Origin: Echinococcus granulosus
Taxonomy: Eukaryota; Platyhelminthes; Cestoda; Cyclophyllidea; Taeniidae
Direction: 5' to 3'
Length of the DNA: 60,980 nt
Assembly (NCBI RefSeq): GCF_000524195.1
Contig: NW_020170596.1
Coordinates: 32,105-93,084, forward strand
The position numbers and the translations under genes were made by a program. This document shows positions 52,344-60,980 of this stretch, one piece after another. The number at the start of each line of letters is the position of its first letter. Position 1 is the first letter of the stretch. The notes below the pieces were generated by a model. The model was given only the letters and a program-made list of their open reading frames with translations, made no database searches and had not been told where the DNA came from.

Positions 52344-55300
52344 TTAGTGATGGGTAATTCCGACATTTGGCACAGCCGCAGTGAATTCCGCCAAAAAATC
52401 ATCGAACTCGCGTAGCTTCTGCTCGTGCCGCGCTAGCTCGTCGCCCAGAGCGTTCGCATCAAATACGGAGGCGGTGGCTGAAGAGGGCGCAGGGTTGACG
52501 GAGGCGCCGGGCACGCGGAATAAGTCGAGATCGGTCTTGGTGCGCAACTCCGTTACCAGATGGGCCATGCGCGCGCAACCACCACCTGCACCACTGTCCA
52601 GGTCCACCGTGCTGAACGGTAGGTGGAGGGGCATCCGACCAGGTGCGCATTCGCTGCCATCGCCGGCAGCACCAGTTTCACGATCGACGTTCTCTGAGAC
52701 AAAAGTGCGCGACATCGATCCCCCCTCATCTTCTTCACAGCCTGCTGCACCTTCAACTGCCGCCTCCGCCTCACTGTTCTCGGGATCGTCATGATAATAG
52801 TAGTAGCAGCAACCTGTGGTCTCATCATAGATGGCTTCCCCTTCACCCTGCTGAAAATGGAATTGATGGGATTCATATAACCACATTCATATGCAATTTC
52901 AGCTAAGGTGGATTTTGACATTTTCAACGCCCCCCGGTTTCTTCGGTCATCGGATTCTCAGGAGTTGGAACATTCTACTTTGCAACCGTGTGTACTGTAG
53001 AATTAAATTATTCTACTATGCATTTAAATATGACGAACTTTTCATCTCCCAAGATTCAGCCTTCGTCTTTGTGAATGACGCCTTGCTCACGCCGTTTGCA
53101 CGACTGATCTAACGATTGCAGTGAAATTATGAGGAAGGTACCTCCGAAATCACACGCATTTCAACTTCTTCAAAGATGACTTCGATACCATTGGGCGTTT
53201 CATGCTAAACACCATCATTGAAATGATTAGTAACAAATAGCAATGTTGGTAGGTACAGTTTTTAGTTGGGAAAGTCTCAGCTGAAGATTAATCGCACCAT
53301 ATATTTAGCGATGGTAAATAAATAAAAGAGCACCGGTATACATTGATATAATATAAATGAATTAGGAAAAACTAGAAATATGAACGTTTATTTCTATGGT
53401 TATAAGTAATCGATTAGAGGAAAACCAACAATTGAACCACATTCTAAGTTCAATTTTCTAAAGCTGTTTTGGTTGAAAAAAGTATGCGCCAAAGAAAGTG
53501 TGCAACAAAATTTACAATGGATCAGAGAAAGAACTATTTCGCACTTATTCCAAGGTACGTTAATGAAAGAACCACACTGAAACAAGGGAAGGGACTCACT
53601 GGCAGACCTTCCTTGTCGATCCGATAGGTAAATTGACCTTCCTTCTCTTCATCTTCGTCTTCTTCTTCCTCATCTTCCTCTTCCAAATAATCATCATCAT
53701 CTTCAAGTGTAGCAGCAAATGCGGGCCTGATGCAACTGCAAGAGAAAGTGCAACTCAAATGTTTACTAACAGTTGCTAAGTAAAAAGGTTTCTAACAAGT
53801 AACCCACAGCCTTCGGGATCGGGGTCGATGCGGCTGAGGCTGCAGCAGAGGTTGAGGCGCTGCCTCTGATTCAATGTCATTCAGGTTTCCTCGATAGCGA
53901 ACTGACACGTTGAGAAAGAGGTGTGTGGAGTTGGGGCCGACCGCAAGCCCGGGAAAGAGATGCCCTACCTGACGGCAGACAACACTCTCGTGACCCAATC
54001 GGTCGAGGGACACTTCGCCCCTACGCAGTGCGTAGCACATCTCATGCTGCGGCTTACGCGAGTAAGTGTAAGCTGAAATATTAAGAATAATTACAACATA
54101 TGTCAAATAGAAAGGATGGACCAATAAAAATATTCACCCAACAGATTCCACTTTGCAGGTATTATGCACCGACTTAAAACTGATGCATTTCTTCACAGTG
54201 CAAAGGAGGCGTTTAGCGTATCCTTTCACATGTATCACCAGGATTGCCGAAATGATTCCGCAAATTGCAAATTCCTGAATTTAAATAACTATTTACCCAT
54301 CCAGAAACTCCATAGTTGCTTTGCCTTACAAATAAAATACCTGGACAAAATACCTTACTAATGTCAATATGATTCATTTACAGGCGAATGACCAATATAC
54401 TTAAACACCGTCAAAATTCAGTTTTAATTTAAAAAAGATAAATATGATATTCAACTATGAACAACAAAAAAATAATGGATCTCGGGTACCAAATTGTTTT
54501 AAAAGCGGTTTTTGCAAAAATATGCGCACATTTATTTGACTGTGGAGAAATATGTAAAACGCACACATAAGGATGGAAAAATGTCGCAAAATCAAAATCA
54601 ATAGCAGAATTCTCAACTGAGAGAAATGGTTTAACTATGTGCAACAGCAACATTAATGGTATCCTCAGGTTTGCCAACGTATGAAAAAAGCAAAGTATTT
54701 TTAAAATAACATGAATTCACAAGTTCCCCAAGGGAAACCTGACATTCTGCACGGGTCAAGGAAGGTTACAAGTAGCATTTCAAAGCACAATCATGTGCAT
54801 GAAATTTTTATGTCAAGAGCTCCACTTCACATGTTATAAACCGTTTTTGCTCAGGCAAAGAAAAGCACACTGCCCACTCAAATAGTCTGTTTTCATTTCC
54901 TAACACTCAAAATGTCTAGTACAATTGCGGTGATTCCCAGACGACGTAGGCAGAGTTATTCTTACAAGAACATAGACTGAGATACAAACCTGGGAGCATC
55001 CGAGTCGTGACAAGAAGGCTTTTCAGCAGGCTGGCGAGGCGTTCGAAGAGGCGTGAACGACGGAAATCTTCCACCGCAAAGCAATGAGGTGCTGCGATGG
55101 TGGCGTCGGAAACGGCGGTGGCAGCACTGGAAGCGGTGGGAATATTGACGGTAGGGAAGTAGATGGGAGGTTGGAGGCCAGAGTGGTTGGCTATAACTTT
55201 GGAGCAGGGCAGATGTCCACGTCGAAGAAGGTTATCCTCGGTGTCCAGACGGAACTGCCACACCTCCAACACTACCAATCCACCCGCGCCGTTACTCATG

Positions 55301-57850
55301 AGAATCTCCAAACTAAAGGTGTCGCCTAGATTGCCGTAGTTACAAAAAGATTATAAAATATGCAAACGTATAAACTGGTTGCAATAATCACAAACTCTGA
55401 CTTATTCAGTTGTTCATAGCAAAAATAAAATCTTTACTCGAGTTGATAAATCAATTATGAAATTTCATACGAAGGCCAGTTTGGTGTTAACTTGTAAATC
55501 GTTTATTACTACTTTTATTAAGTAAAATTTCAATAAAAGAAATTGAAGGTTTGTCTTGTTCTACCCGCTGACTCGTACTCTTACGAAGTTACCGTTAGAT
55601 GAGTTTACCCTAAAGTTCATTTAGTAAGGCTGAAGTTGATAATAATATCCGGAATAATTTATTCTCTCAAATACCTCTGAATTTCTAATAAAAAGATATT
55701 CCACCCCTTTTGCATTTCTTTAACCTTAAAATAGCTCGATAAAGCTTAGCAACATATCTGAAAAATGAATTTTTTAAAACGTAAATCATACAAACGAATT
55801 TAAAAAGGCGAGGTTACTGAGACAAAAGTTGGGGTTGATTTAACATTGCAGGGAAAGCTTATTTCCTGCATTCGAACTAAGAGCCTCTTGTGGAAAAAAT
55901 CCACTTCATCACAGGTGGACTGTCCACTCGTTTTACCTCGCACCTTTGTGCGAGGTGGCACTGGCTCCACTGTTAAAAGACATAGTGAGGTGAAAAATAA
56001 GTGCGCGGTAGAAGCACGGAAAAGATAAAGAGCTGCGCAAAAGAAAAAAAAGCCACCACTGACCCATTTTGATGGGGAACCCGGAGTCAAGATTCTGCTT
56101 TATGGTGGCGCCAATCTCCGGATCCTCCTCGAGGTATACCATCTGAAAGGTAAGATCGATTCTCCACTTTCACAAATTCGAGATAGCGAAAGTGCTTGCA
56201 CTTTATGCAGTCGTTCCACTTCAAGGCCAATGGCAGAGGTAGCGAAACAATAAAAATATATGTTTTTGGGGGTGAAATTTTGGAATATGGCATAGTAAAA
56301 AATAGATAAATAATGGTACTTGAAAATATCTAAAACCGACGCCGATTTCGGTGGCGGCGGCTGTAATCTTGTTTCAGATACTGTCGTCCACGAAAGGACT
56401 AATCTTCAAGCACCTTATGCTTTTTTAAAACACAAGACAACAAGCTGATGTGCATAATTTTATTTTGTTGATATGCTGCACGGCAAGAAGTGAGAAGACA
56501 CGTTTTTTTTTTACCAGGCAAGTGGTGTTGTATTAGGGGGTTGCTTACATCATAAATGCTTTTTTAAGAAAAGCTGCTATTACTAATATTGTGGCAGGTT
56601 TTCTACAACTAAGGTAGATACTTCATCGAAAGACACAACCAAGGCAACGGTTAAGCTAGAATTGTCAAGAAATCCTAGTGGTTGAATTTTCATCCTGTTG
56701 TGAAAAAGTTGGCGCCTCTGAAATGTAGCATAATGCAAGAAACAAAGTTAATGACTGATTTTAGACTTCCCAGCCCAAGTAACGTGGAATAGCATGATCA
56801 CGTAACTAAAGCCAGTAGAAAAATCAATCAACACCCCCATATCTTAAAAAACGCCTTCAACCATGACAACCGAATCAGAAATCAAATAGTCAATACAAGT
56901 CTTTGTGATAGTGTTTTACCAATAAAAATTATTGGCATTAAGAGAGAATGAATAAAGAGACACTTACGAGGTTATTGCGAGCTCCCACGTCGGAGATACA
57001 AGTTGTGGCGTAGGCAGCTCCACTACGAGCCTGCACGATGGCCTGGATCGACTTGATTATGAAGGAGCGGATACAGCTGTAACCTCAGGGAGAAAATTCA
57101 TTAGCGTAGCCTTAAAACACGGCTTGGATTACGTAAATCAGAAGTCTGGCTTTTGGACTAGAACGCTGGTAATGACTAGGGCTTCTAGGTACTCGAAAGA
57201 TGCATTTCATTTGAAAGAAAAAGTATGCAACAGTCATTCACTGTACATCCGATCCAAAGGACCCCGTGGAATCGAGACAACTCAGTCACATGCTAATAAC
57301 AATTATTTTACGTAAGTCTAAAAAAGAATTCCACTCTACATTGTTCCCCTTCTCAACACTTTGTACAACATTAGAAATAAGTATTTAAGTTTTGATAAGA
57401 CAGTAGAACAAAAGTACTTCACGTAATTCCCCACGAATCCGGCTACCTCAACTTGGACAATAAAACCTCATCAACGTAAAGATAGAATTATAGCTCTCAA
57501 GCTGAAAAGAGCGAGGCACAGTTCCACAATTTGCCTACGGCAAAACATAAAAATGGTCCCATGGGGTGATGGGATCAAAGTTCGGCCAGTTCAAATTGAT
57601 TGTTGAACCTCCGAGAGAATTTTTAACACCATTTGCATCCCTCATCGGATATTTCAAGCAAAAGCTACCATACAAATTAGTCGATTATGAGTACTTTAAC
57701 CCTTTCTTTCTCCATTTCTAGACGTTCGTCGTTTGTATTGGTAGAATGATAAATATCATCAACCAAATTCTAAAAAACGGACAAACAAGTCAAAAAGGAA
57801 ACAACCTACCGCTCTATAGCTGCTGTCTCCTCTGGACGGGATGAAGACAT
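52344..57850 (-). CDS. ATG13: ATG13, autophagy initiation HORMA protein
   Basis: ATG13 is the HORMA-domain scaffold of the ULK1/ATG1 kinase complex and partners ATG101 and FIP200/ATG11 at autophagosome initiation. Seven minus-strand exons (57850-57810, 57076-56968, 56142-56064, 55325-54990, 54072-53808, 53735-53600, 52850-52344) sum to 490 residues; human has 517. HORMA signatures: RCIRSFIIKSIQAIVQAR (14-31), like human KFIKFFALKTVQVIVQAR; LVVLEVWQF; LLKSLLVTTRMLPAYTYSRK, spanning an intron and matching [20 protein letters not shown]; then RRGEVSLDRLG and LFLNVSVRYRGN. An acidic Glu/Asp tract (about 285-300) and a disordered Ser/Glu-rich region follow. The C-terminal motif is GDELARHEQKLREFDDFLAEF, corresponding to human EKLAVHEKNVREFDAFV, the region involved in ULK1 binding. 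The ATG at 57850 gives the same N-terminal length as human. An in-frame ATG at 57910 would add 20 residues. The donor of exon 5 is uncertain: GTGGGT at 53807 keeps the frame, while GTTACT at 53803 does not. Confidence 0.92.
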
Positions 57851-57910
57851 GCCTTGGCAGTGAATCGATGAAGGGAGAAAAAATTGATTAAAACATCTAA
57901 AAACACTCAT

Positions 57911-57960
57911 CTGCACATAGGAAGGCACACGAAAGGACACGCGGAAGGAAGAGCAAAATG
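57911..57960 (-). promoter_or_regulatory. candidate trans-splice acceptor upstream of ATG13
   Basis: On the coding strand a pyrimidine-rich stretch (TTTTGCTCTTCCTTCC, then further C/T runs) leads to TATGTGCAG, 60 nt before the ATG13 ATG. It starts just after the PGAP2 polyadenylation signal. This is the expected layout of a spliced-leader acceptor for the downstream gene of an operon. Flatworm spliced-leader trans-splicing is established; its use here is inferred. An ATG in frame with ATG13 follows the CAG immediately. Confidence 0.4.
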
Positions 57961-57967
57961 AGATAGC

Positions 57968-57973
57968 TTTATT
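57968..57973 (-). terminator. AATAAA polyadenylation signal of PGAP2
   Basis: TTTATT on the plus strand reads AATAAA on the coding strand, about 55 nt after the PGAP2 stop and about 120 nt before the ATG13 start. Confidence 0.6.
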
Positions 57974-58027
57974 AAGCCATTGATGACTGCAGTAAGCAAG
58001 TAGGAGTGTAGTTGTTCGTGACAATCT

Positions 58028-59543
58028 TCAGGTGAGAGAAGCAACAATCTTGAGGTTGTAGAAGTCCTTAGCTGCGGTCCCGTGAAAGCCCATATTCGCG
58101 AAGGCGATGCCGAACTCAGCTATGGAGAACCAACTAAAGGCTTCAAAAAGAAAAAGACGAATAGATTTGATTGGCTCCTTAGGATCTCCAGGAGCCCATC
58201 TGACCTGATTTCGTGCCTATTAAGAGCTGATTCTTCATGAATGTTTTCTTGGTCGTGTCAGCTGGATTTGTAGCAGTCATTAGATGCTTCCACTCCAAAA
58301 GAAAGGAGTAATAATGGTATTAGAAACCTTAAAATGGCACCAAAAAGTCAAATCCAGCGACCAATCTCGGTCAATGCATCAAATATACGCAAAACATAAG
58401 AGAGGTTGAGGGGTACTTCATTCTACTAAATTACTCAGTCAATGAAATGTCTTCTAAAATCGGCATAATGATCCCGATTTATTTTATCAGTGACGGTTAA
58501 ATAAAAAAAATCACGAAGAATTCTCTACATCCTGAAAATTCGCGACTTTGTCAATTTATGAAAGCAAATAGACTTTATTGCCATTGGATGTAAAATACCT
58601 AAAGTACACCCATTACGTTCGCAAACAGCTTATATGAGTGTAGCGAAAAATTAAAGCAATTTCTACCAAATTTTTGTTTGAAATCGGCAAAGCAAGTAAA
58701 AGCAATCTGGGAATAGTTTCAATTAGCGAAAACAGCAACACGTGCAAATAACGTAGAGCACAAAATATGTCAAGGTACAAAAAAGAACTCTAGCACCAAC
58801 CTAAAAAGCACCAGAAATGAATTGCTTGATGCTAATTTAGAAACGTTTCTACTTACCATTTGGTCTGCAAAGAATATGGTGTTCGTAGTAATATTTTGCG
58901 GCAAACACTCCACAAAAAAGCATAAGCGTAAGAAAAATTGCCTTGTCTTCCAGAGACTTTTTAAACTATTTGGATGTTTAAGCTTTGTAAAAGGATTTAG
59001 GCTTACTGTCCGAGGTAGAATCCTTTGGCAATTTAGGCAAAAATGCAAGTAAAATTTTAGTGTCATATACAATAGGCTTGACAGCCCAAATATAATGAAG
59101 AAAAATTCGTGAACATCTGAAGAGACTTATGCAAATATAGTCTTACTAAAATTGTCCACGGTAGAGACGATTGTTAAGCCACAGAGAGAAAGAATATCAG
59201 TGAGATCGAATAAGTATACCAAAGAGACAAGAGAAGTGTATGACTTCCATAAAGTGACTTTGTCTGCCAGTGCCATATGCGCACGGTAATAAAGGTGGGT
59301 AACAAAAACACGGGGAACGGCGTGTGCAACAATGCAAAACCGCCATAAATGTAACAGCGGACGCATGCAAACCGCTCCACTGATTGAAGGCACAAAGTTA
59401 TGGACTCCACACTTTGATTCCGTAACCTCATCAAAATAGAAGAACATGGCATATGAAAGACAGCCGATCATGCAACAAAAGGGTAGATAAAGAGTCGTGA
59501 CCGCAATATCGCGAAAATTTAGGCTGCCCAATCGACCCTCCAT
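58028..59543 (-). CDS. PGAP2: PGAP2, GPI-anchor lipid remodelling membrane protein
   Basis: PGAP2 (FRAG1 family, Frag1/DRAM/Sfk1 superfamily) is a multi-pass Golgi membrane protein needed for fatty-acid remodelling of GPI anchors and stable surface display of GPI proteins. Four minus-strand exons (59543-59147, 59116-59007, 58965-58857, 58140-58028) give 242 residues; human has 254. Visible in order: a first membrane helix (LPFCCMIGCLSYAMFFYF); the luminal motif CGVHNFVPSIS, matching human CGVPNYLPSVS; LWRFCIVAHAVPRVFV, like WRFCIGLHSAPRFLV; VDNFNVHEFFFIIFGLSS, rebuilt across a 30-nt intron and matching SEDFTIHENAFIVF; SLEDKAIFLTLML; YYYEHHILC; and the C-terminal AEFGIAFANMGFHGTAAKDF, matching [20 protein letters not shown]. 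The upstream frame is open to a TTG, but the ATG giving MEGRLGS fits human length. Introns of 30, 41 and 716 nt are all in phase. It is followed head to tail by ATG13. Confidence 0.92.
59117..59146 (-). other. 30-nt intron of PGAP2
   Basis: The donor is GTAAGA and the acceptor TCTCTTCAG, 30 nt in total. Removing it rebuilds VDNFNVHEFFF, which aligns without a gap to human SEDFTIHENAF. Reading through it instead adds stop codons after a few residues. The next intron of the same gene (58966-59006, 41 nt, GTAAGC..AATAG) is also very short. Confidence 0.85.
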
Positions 59544-60107
59544 CCTATTGGCCGAATCCAAATGGCCTGAGGCGTGACGAATAGACTTAAATAAGTAGAA
59601 GACCGCTAACTTTAAGAAATGCCTCAAAACCCCAAAAACCAAAAGCTACAACCTTAAAAAATTCTCTTTACCTCACACAGTGTTTTAGAATTAAAAGCAG
59701 TTAAAGATGAGGATTTTGGAGGTGTCCGCTCTTAAAATATCTAAAACAAATTCACTTCATAAGTACAGTACTTAGGCTATTGCAGCCCAGTTTGCCTTCA
59801 TATTAGGCCTGAAATTTTTGCAAGGTATTATTCAACATTTCACTGCATTCCTTATCATAAACTATCACTCATGGGTTTCAAGCAATTTTCAAATTTGGGA
59901 ATGCTAACCTGAGTTAAACCTCTTGCTCACGGAGCTTTTATGTTTATAGTAAATGACAAGCCTGTAAAAGTGCATTCTGCTACAGTTTAGTAACTGATGT
60001 ATCTGTAGTGACCCAAATGTTGCATGAAATCTTAAATGGCATATTCTAAAGTAGAAGATTAATCACTCTTAACGCGCAGAAAGCCCAAAGGCTGTGAAAA
60101 CGACTAA
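59544..60107. other. intergenic region upstream of PGAP2
   Basis: No exon is supported. On the minus strand a TTCGTCACGCCTCAG acceptor-like site lies about 33 nt before the PGAP2 ATG and could receive a spliced leader or a 5' untranslated exon. The rest is AT-rich and featureless. Confidence 0.4.
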
Positions 60108-60197
60108 AAACAACTTTTTACATATGCTAAGTCCTGTAGGTGCAGTCAATGCTCTAAAAATCACCCACAAGCCAAAAATGTACTTCATGATGCCGTC

Positions 60198-60744
60198 ATG
60201 GGATTGAAGAGTGAACTGATCTCGTCAGCTCCGATACACTTACAGTTTTGCCTTATTTGTAAACAGCAAGATAGTTTGCTGATATTTTGCTGCCTTAATC
60301 TAGGCAGTTTTCTGAAACGACAGCATATTTTTCCAGCCAATATTTGTTGGAATGCATGCCTGCGAGAAGGCCAATTTAATAATGCAGTCAAACGAATAAA
60401 ATATTCTGCTTCCATAGATTGGTAGCATTTATTTTTCTTTTACTGTCCTCATCTAACTATACCTTAATCGACTACTATAGGTACGGAAGCAGCATTATTT
60501 TTTCACCTACTTCACAGACATTTTTATCAGCATTATTACAATACGATAGTGGTTTATCCCTCGGTTCTGGTGAGGTGCCACTTTTGTACTTTGAAGCAGC
60601 CCCCTTGTACCTCACTGGGTGAGCTGGCCTTTTGGGCCATGCCAATAGCCCAGACACCTTCCCCGTGCTGAATATATGTAATCTGCCCGAGTATTGTGTC
60701 TTCTTTCGTCTTCAGGGAGTCTCGGGACGCTACGTTATAGTTAG
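60198..60744 (+). CDS. putative small multi-exon gene, helical repeat-like (TPR/PPR-like) protein
   Basis: No family is firmly recognised. Four short segments join in phase across consensus splice sites: 60198-60258 (donor GTAAAC), 60337-60421 (acceptor ATTTTTCCAG, donor GTAGCA), 60481-60569 (donor GTGAGG) and 60716-60744 (acceptor TCTTCTTTCGTCTTCAG). The joined frame gives about 87 residues with a stop. The middle reads ICWNACLREGQFNNAVKRI, which resembles the second-helix pattern of a TPR or PPR repeat, and then SPTSQTFLSALLQY. The ATG at 60198 is used, but the frame is open from about 60108 (with CxxC-like residues), so upstream exons may exist. The minus strand also has a 76-codon frame here, so coding on either strand is uncertain. 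Confidence 0.35.
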
Positions 60745-60869
60745 AATGGGAGTGTGTAATTTTACTTAAGACTGATCTTACCCTAAAATACTAATTAGTT
60801 TCCTACAAAATATGAGACTGGGATGATTACCGAATTGCATTTAAACCCAGAAATCCCCTATTATAAGTC

Positions 60870-60935
60870 TCAGGACAGAATTTCTTTTAGATCGGGGTCG
60901 CTCAAAGCTTCCATCAGCATACCACATCGATTCTC
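60870..60935 (-). CDS. possible last exon of a gene running in from the right edge
   Basis: On the minus strand an acceptor (TAACTCTGGAG) is followed by 21 open codons and a TGA. They encode an acidic, helical-looking C-terminus that includes MLMEALSDPDLKEILS. The composition is coding-like, but the exon is short and the rest of the gene would lie outside the window. It would converge on the small plus-strand gene ending at 60744. The family is unknown. Confidence 0.3.
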   Translation of the reverse strand, partial: ENRCGMLMEALSDPDLKEILS

Positions 60936-60980
60936 CTCCAGAGTTATAAAGAGTCATTCCCTTATGGAAGATCCTTTATA

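Noticed and set aside
52381..52906. Plus-strand open frames of 87-137 codons opposite the last ATG13 exon
   Set aside because: They are antisense shadows of GC-rich ATG13 coding sequence. The minus strand carries the conserved C-terminal motif.
59544..59642. N-terminal extension of PGAP2 to the upstream TTG
   Set aside because: TTG is not a usual animal start. The ATG at 59543 gives a protein of family length whose first membrane helix is placed as in human PGAP2.
1..60980. CRISPR arrays, insertion sequences, integrase or phage genes
   Set aside because: No regularly spaced repeats, transposase or integrase motifs were seen, and the gene structure is eukaryotic.

Overview
The window looks like nuclear DNA of a parasitic flatworm, most likely a tapeworm. 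This is an inference from gene content and intron architecture, not from a species match. Genes are split by many introns with GT..AG ends. Several introns are extremely short (30, 41, 44, 50, 59, 70, 76, 78 and 79 nt), a size spectrum I associate with cestodes. Four genes can be named from protein similarity: a CCDC66-like ciliary/centrosomal coiled-coil protein, the prefoldin-like protein UXT, the autophagy scaffold ATG13, and the GPI-anchor remodelling protein PGAP2. No prokaryotic gene organisation, ribosomal RNA, CRISPR array or intact transposon was recognised.

Layout. From 1 to about 8.8 kb no gene is visible. A small orphan gene (plus strand, 8794-9466, two exons, polyadenylation signal at 9662) follows. 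From about 9.7 to 37.8 kb lies a gene-poor, mostly AT-rich stretch with a few islands of higher GC. These islands, near 18.4-18.7, 22.1-23.3, 26.0-26.2, 33.15-33.4 and 35.56-35.77 kb, carry palindromes, CACGTG boxes and a GGA repeat, and may be regulatory.

The right third is gene-dense. CCDC66 (plus, 11 exons, 37783-45089) converges on UXT (minus, 3 exons, 46359-47813). An orphan gene with a PP1-docking-like motif (plus, 4 exons, 48770-51471) follows. Next is a frameshifted leucine-rich-repeat relic (51480-52184). ATG13 (minus, 7 exons, 52344-57850) and PGAP2 (minus, 4 exons, 58028-59543) are arranged head to tail. At the right edge a small possible multi-exon gene (plus, 60198-60744) faces the last exon of another gene (minus, ending at 60870).

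Exon joins were checked by reading phase: each of the four named models sums to a whole number of codons ending in a stop, and most junctions rebuild residues that align with the human proteins as I remember them. The most interesting arrangement is PGAP2-ATG13. Only 177 nt separate the PGAP2 stop from the ATG13 start, and in between lie an AATAAA signal, a long pyrimidine tract and a CAG acceptor. This is what a flatworm operon resolved by spliced-leader trans-splicing would look like. The named genes otherwise work in separate processes: cilium/centrosome, chaperone complexes, autophagy initiation and GPI-anchor maturation.
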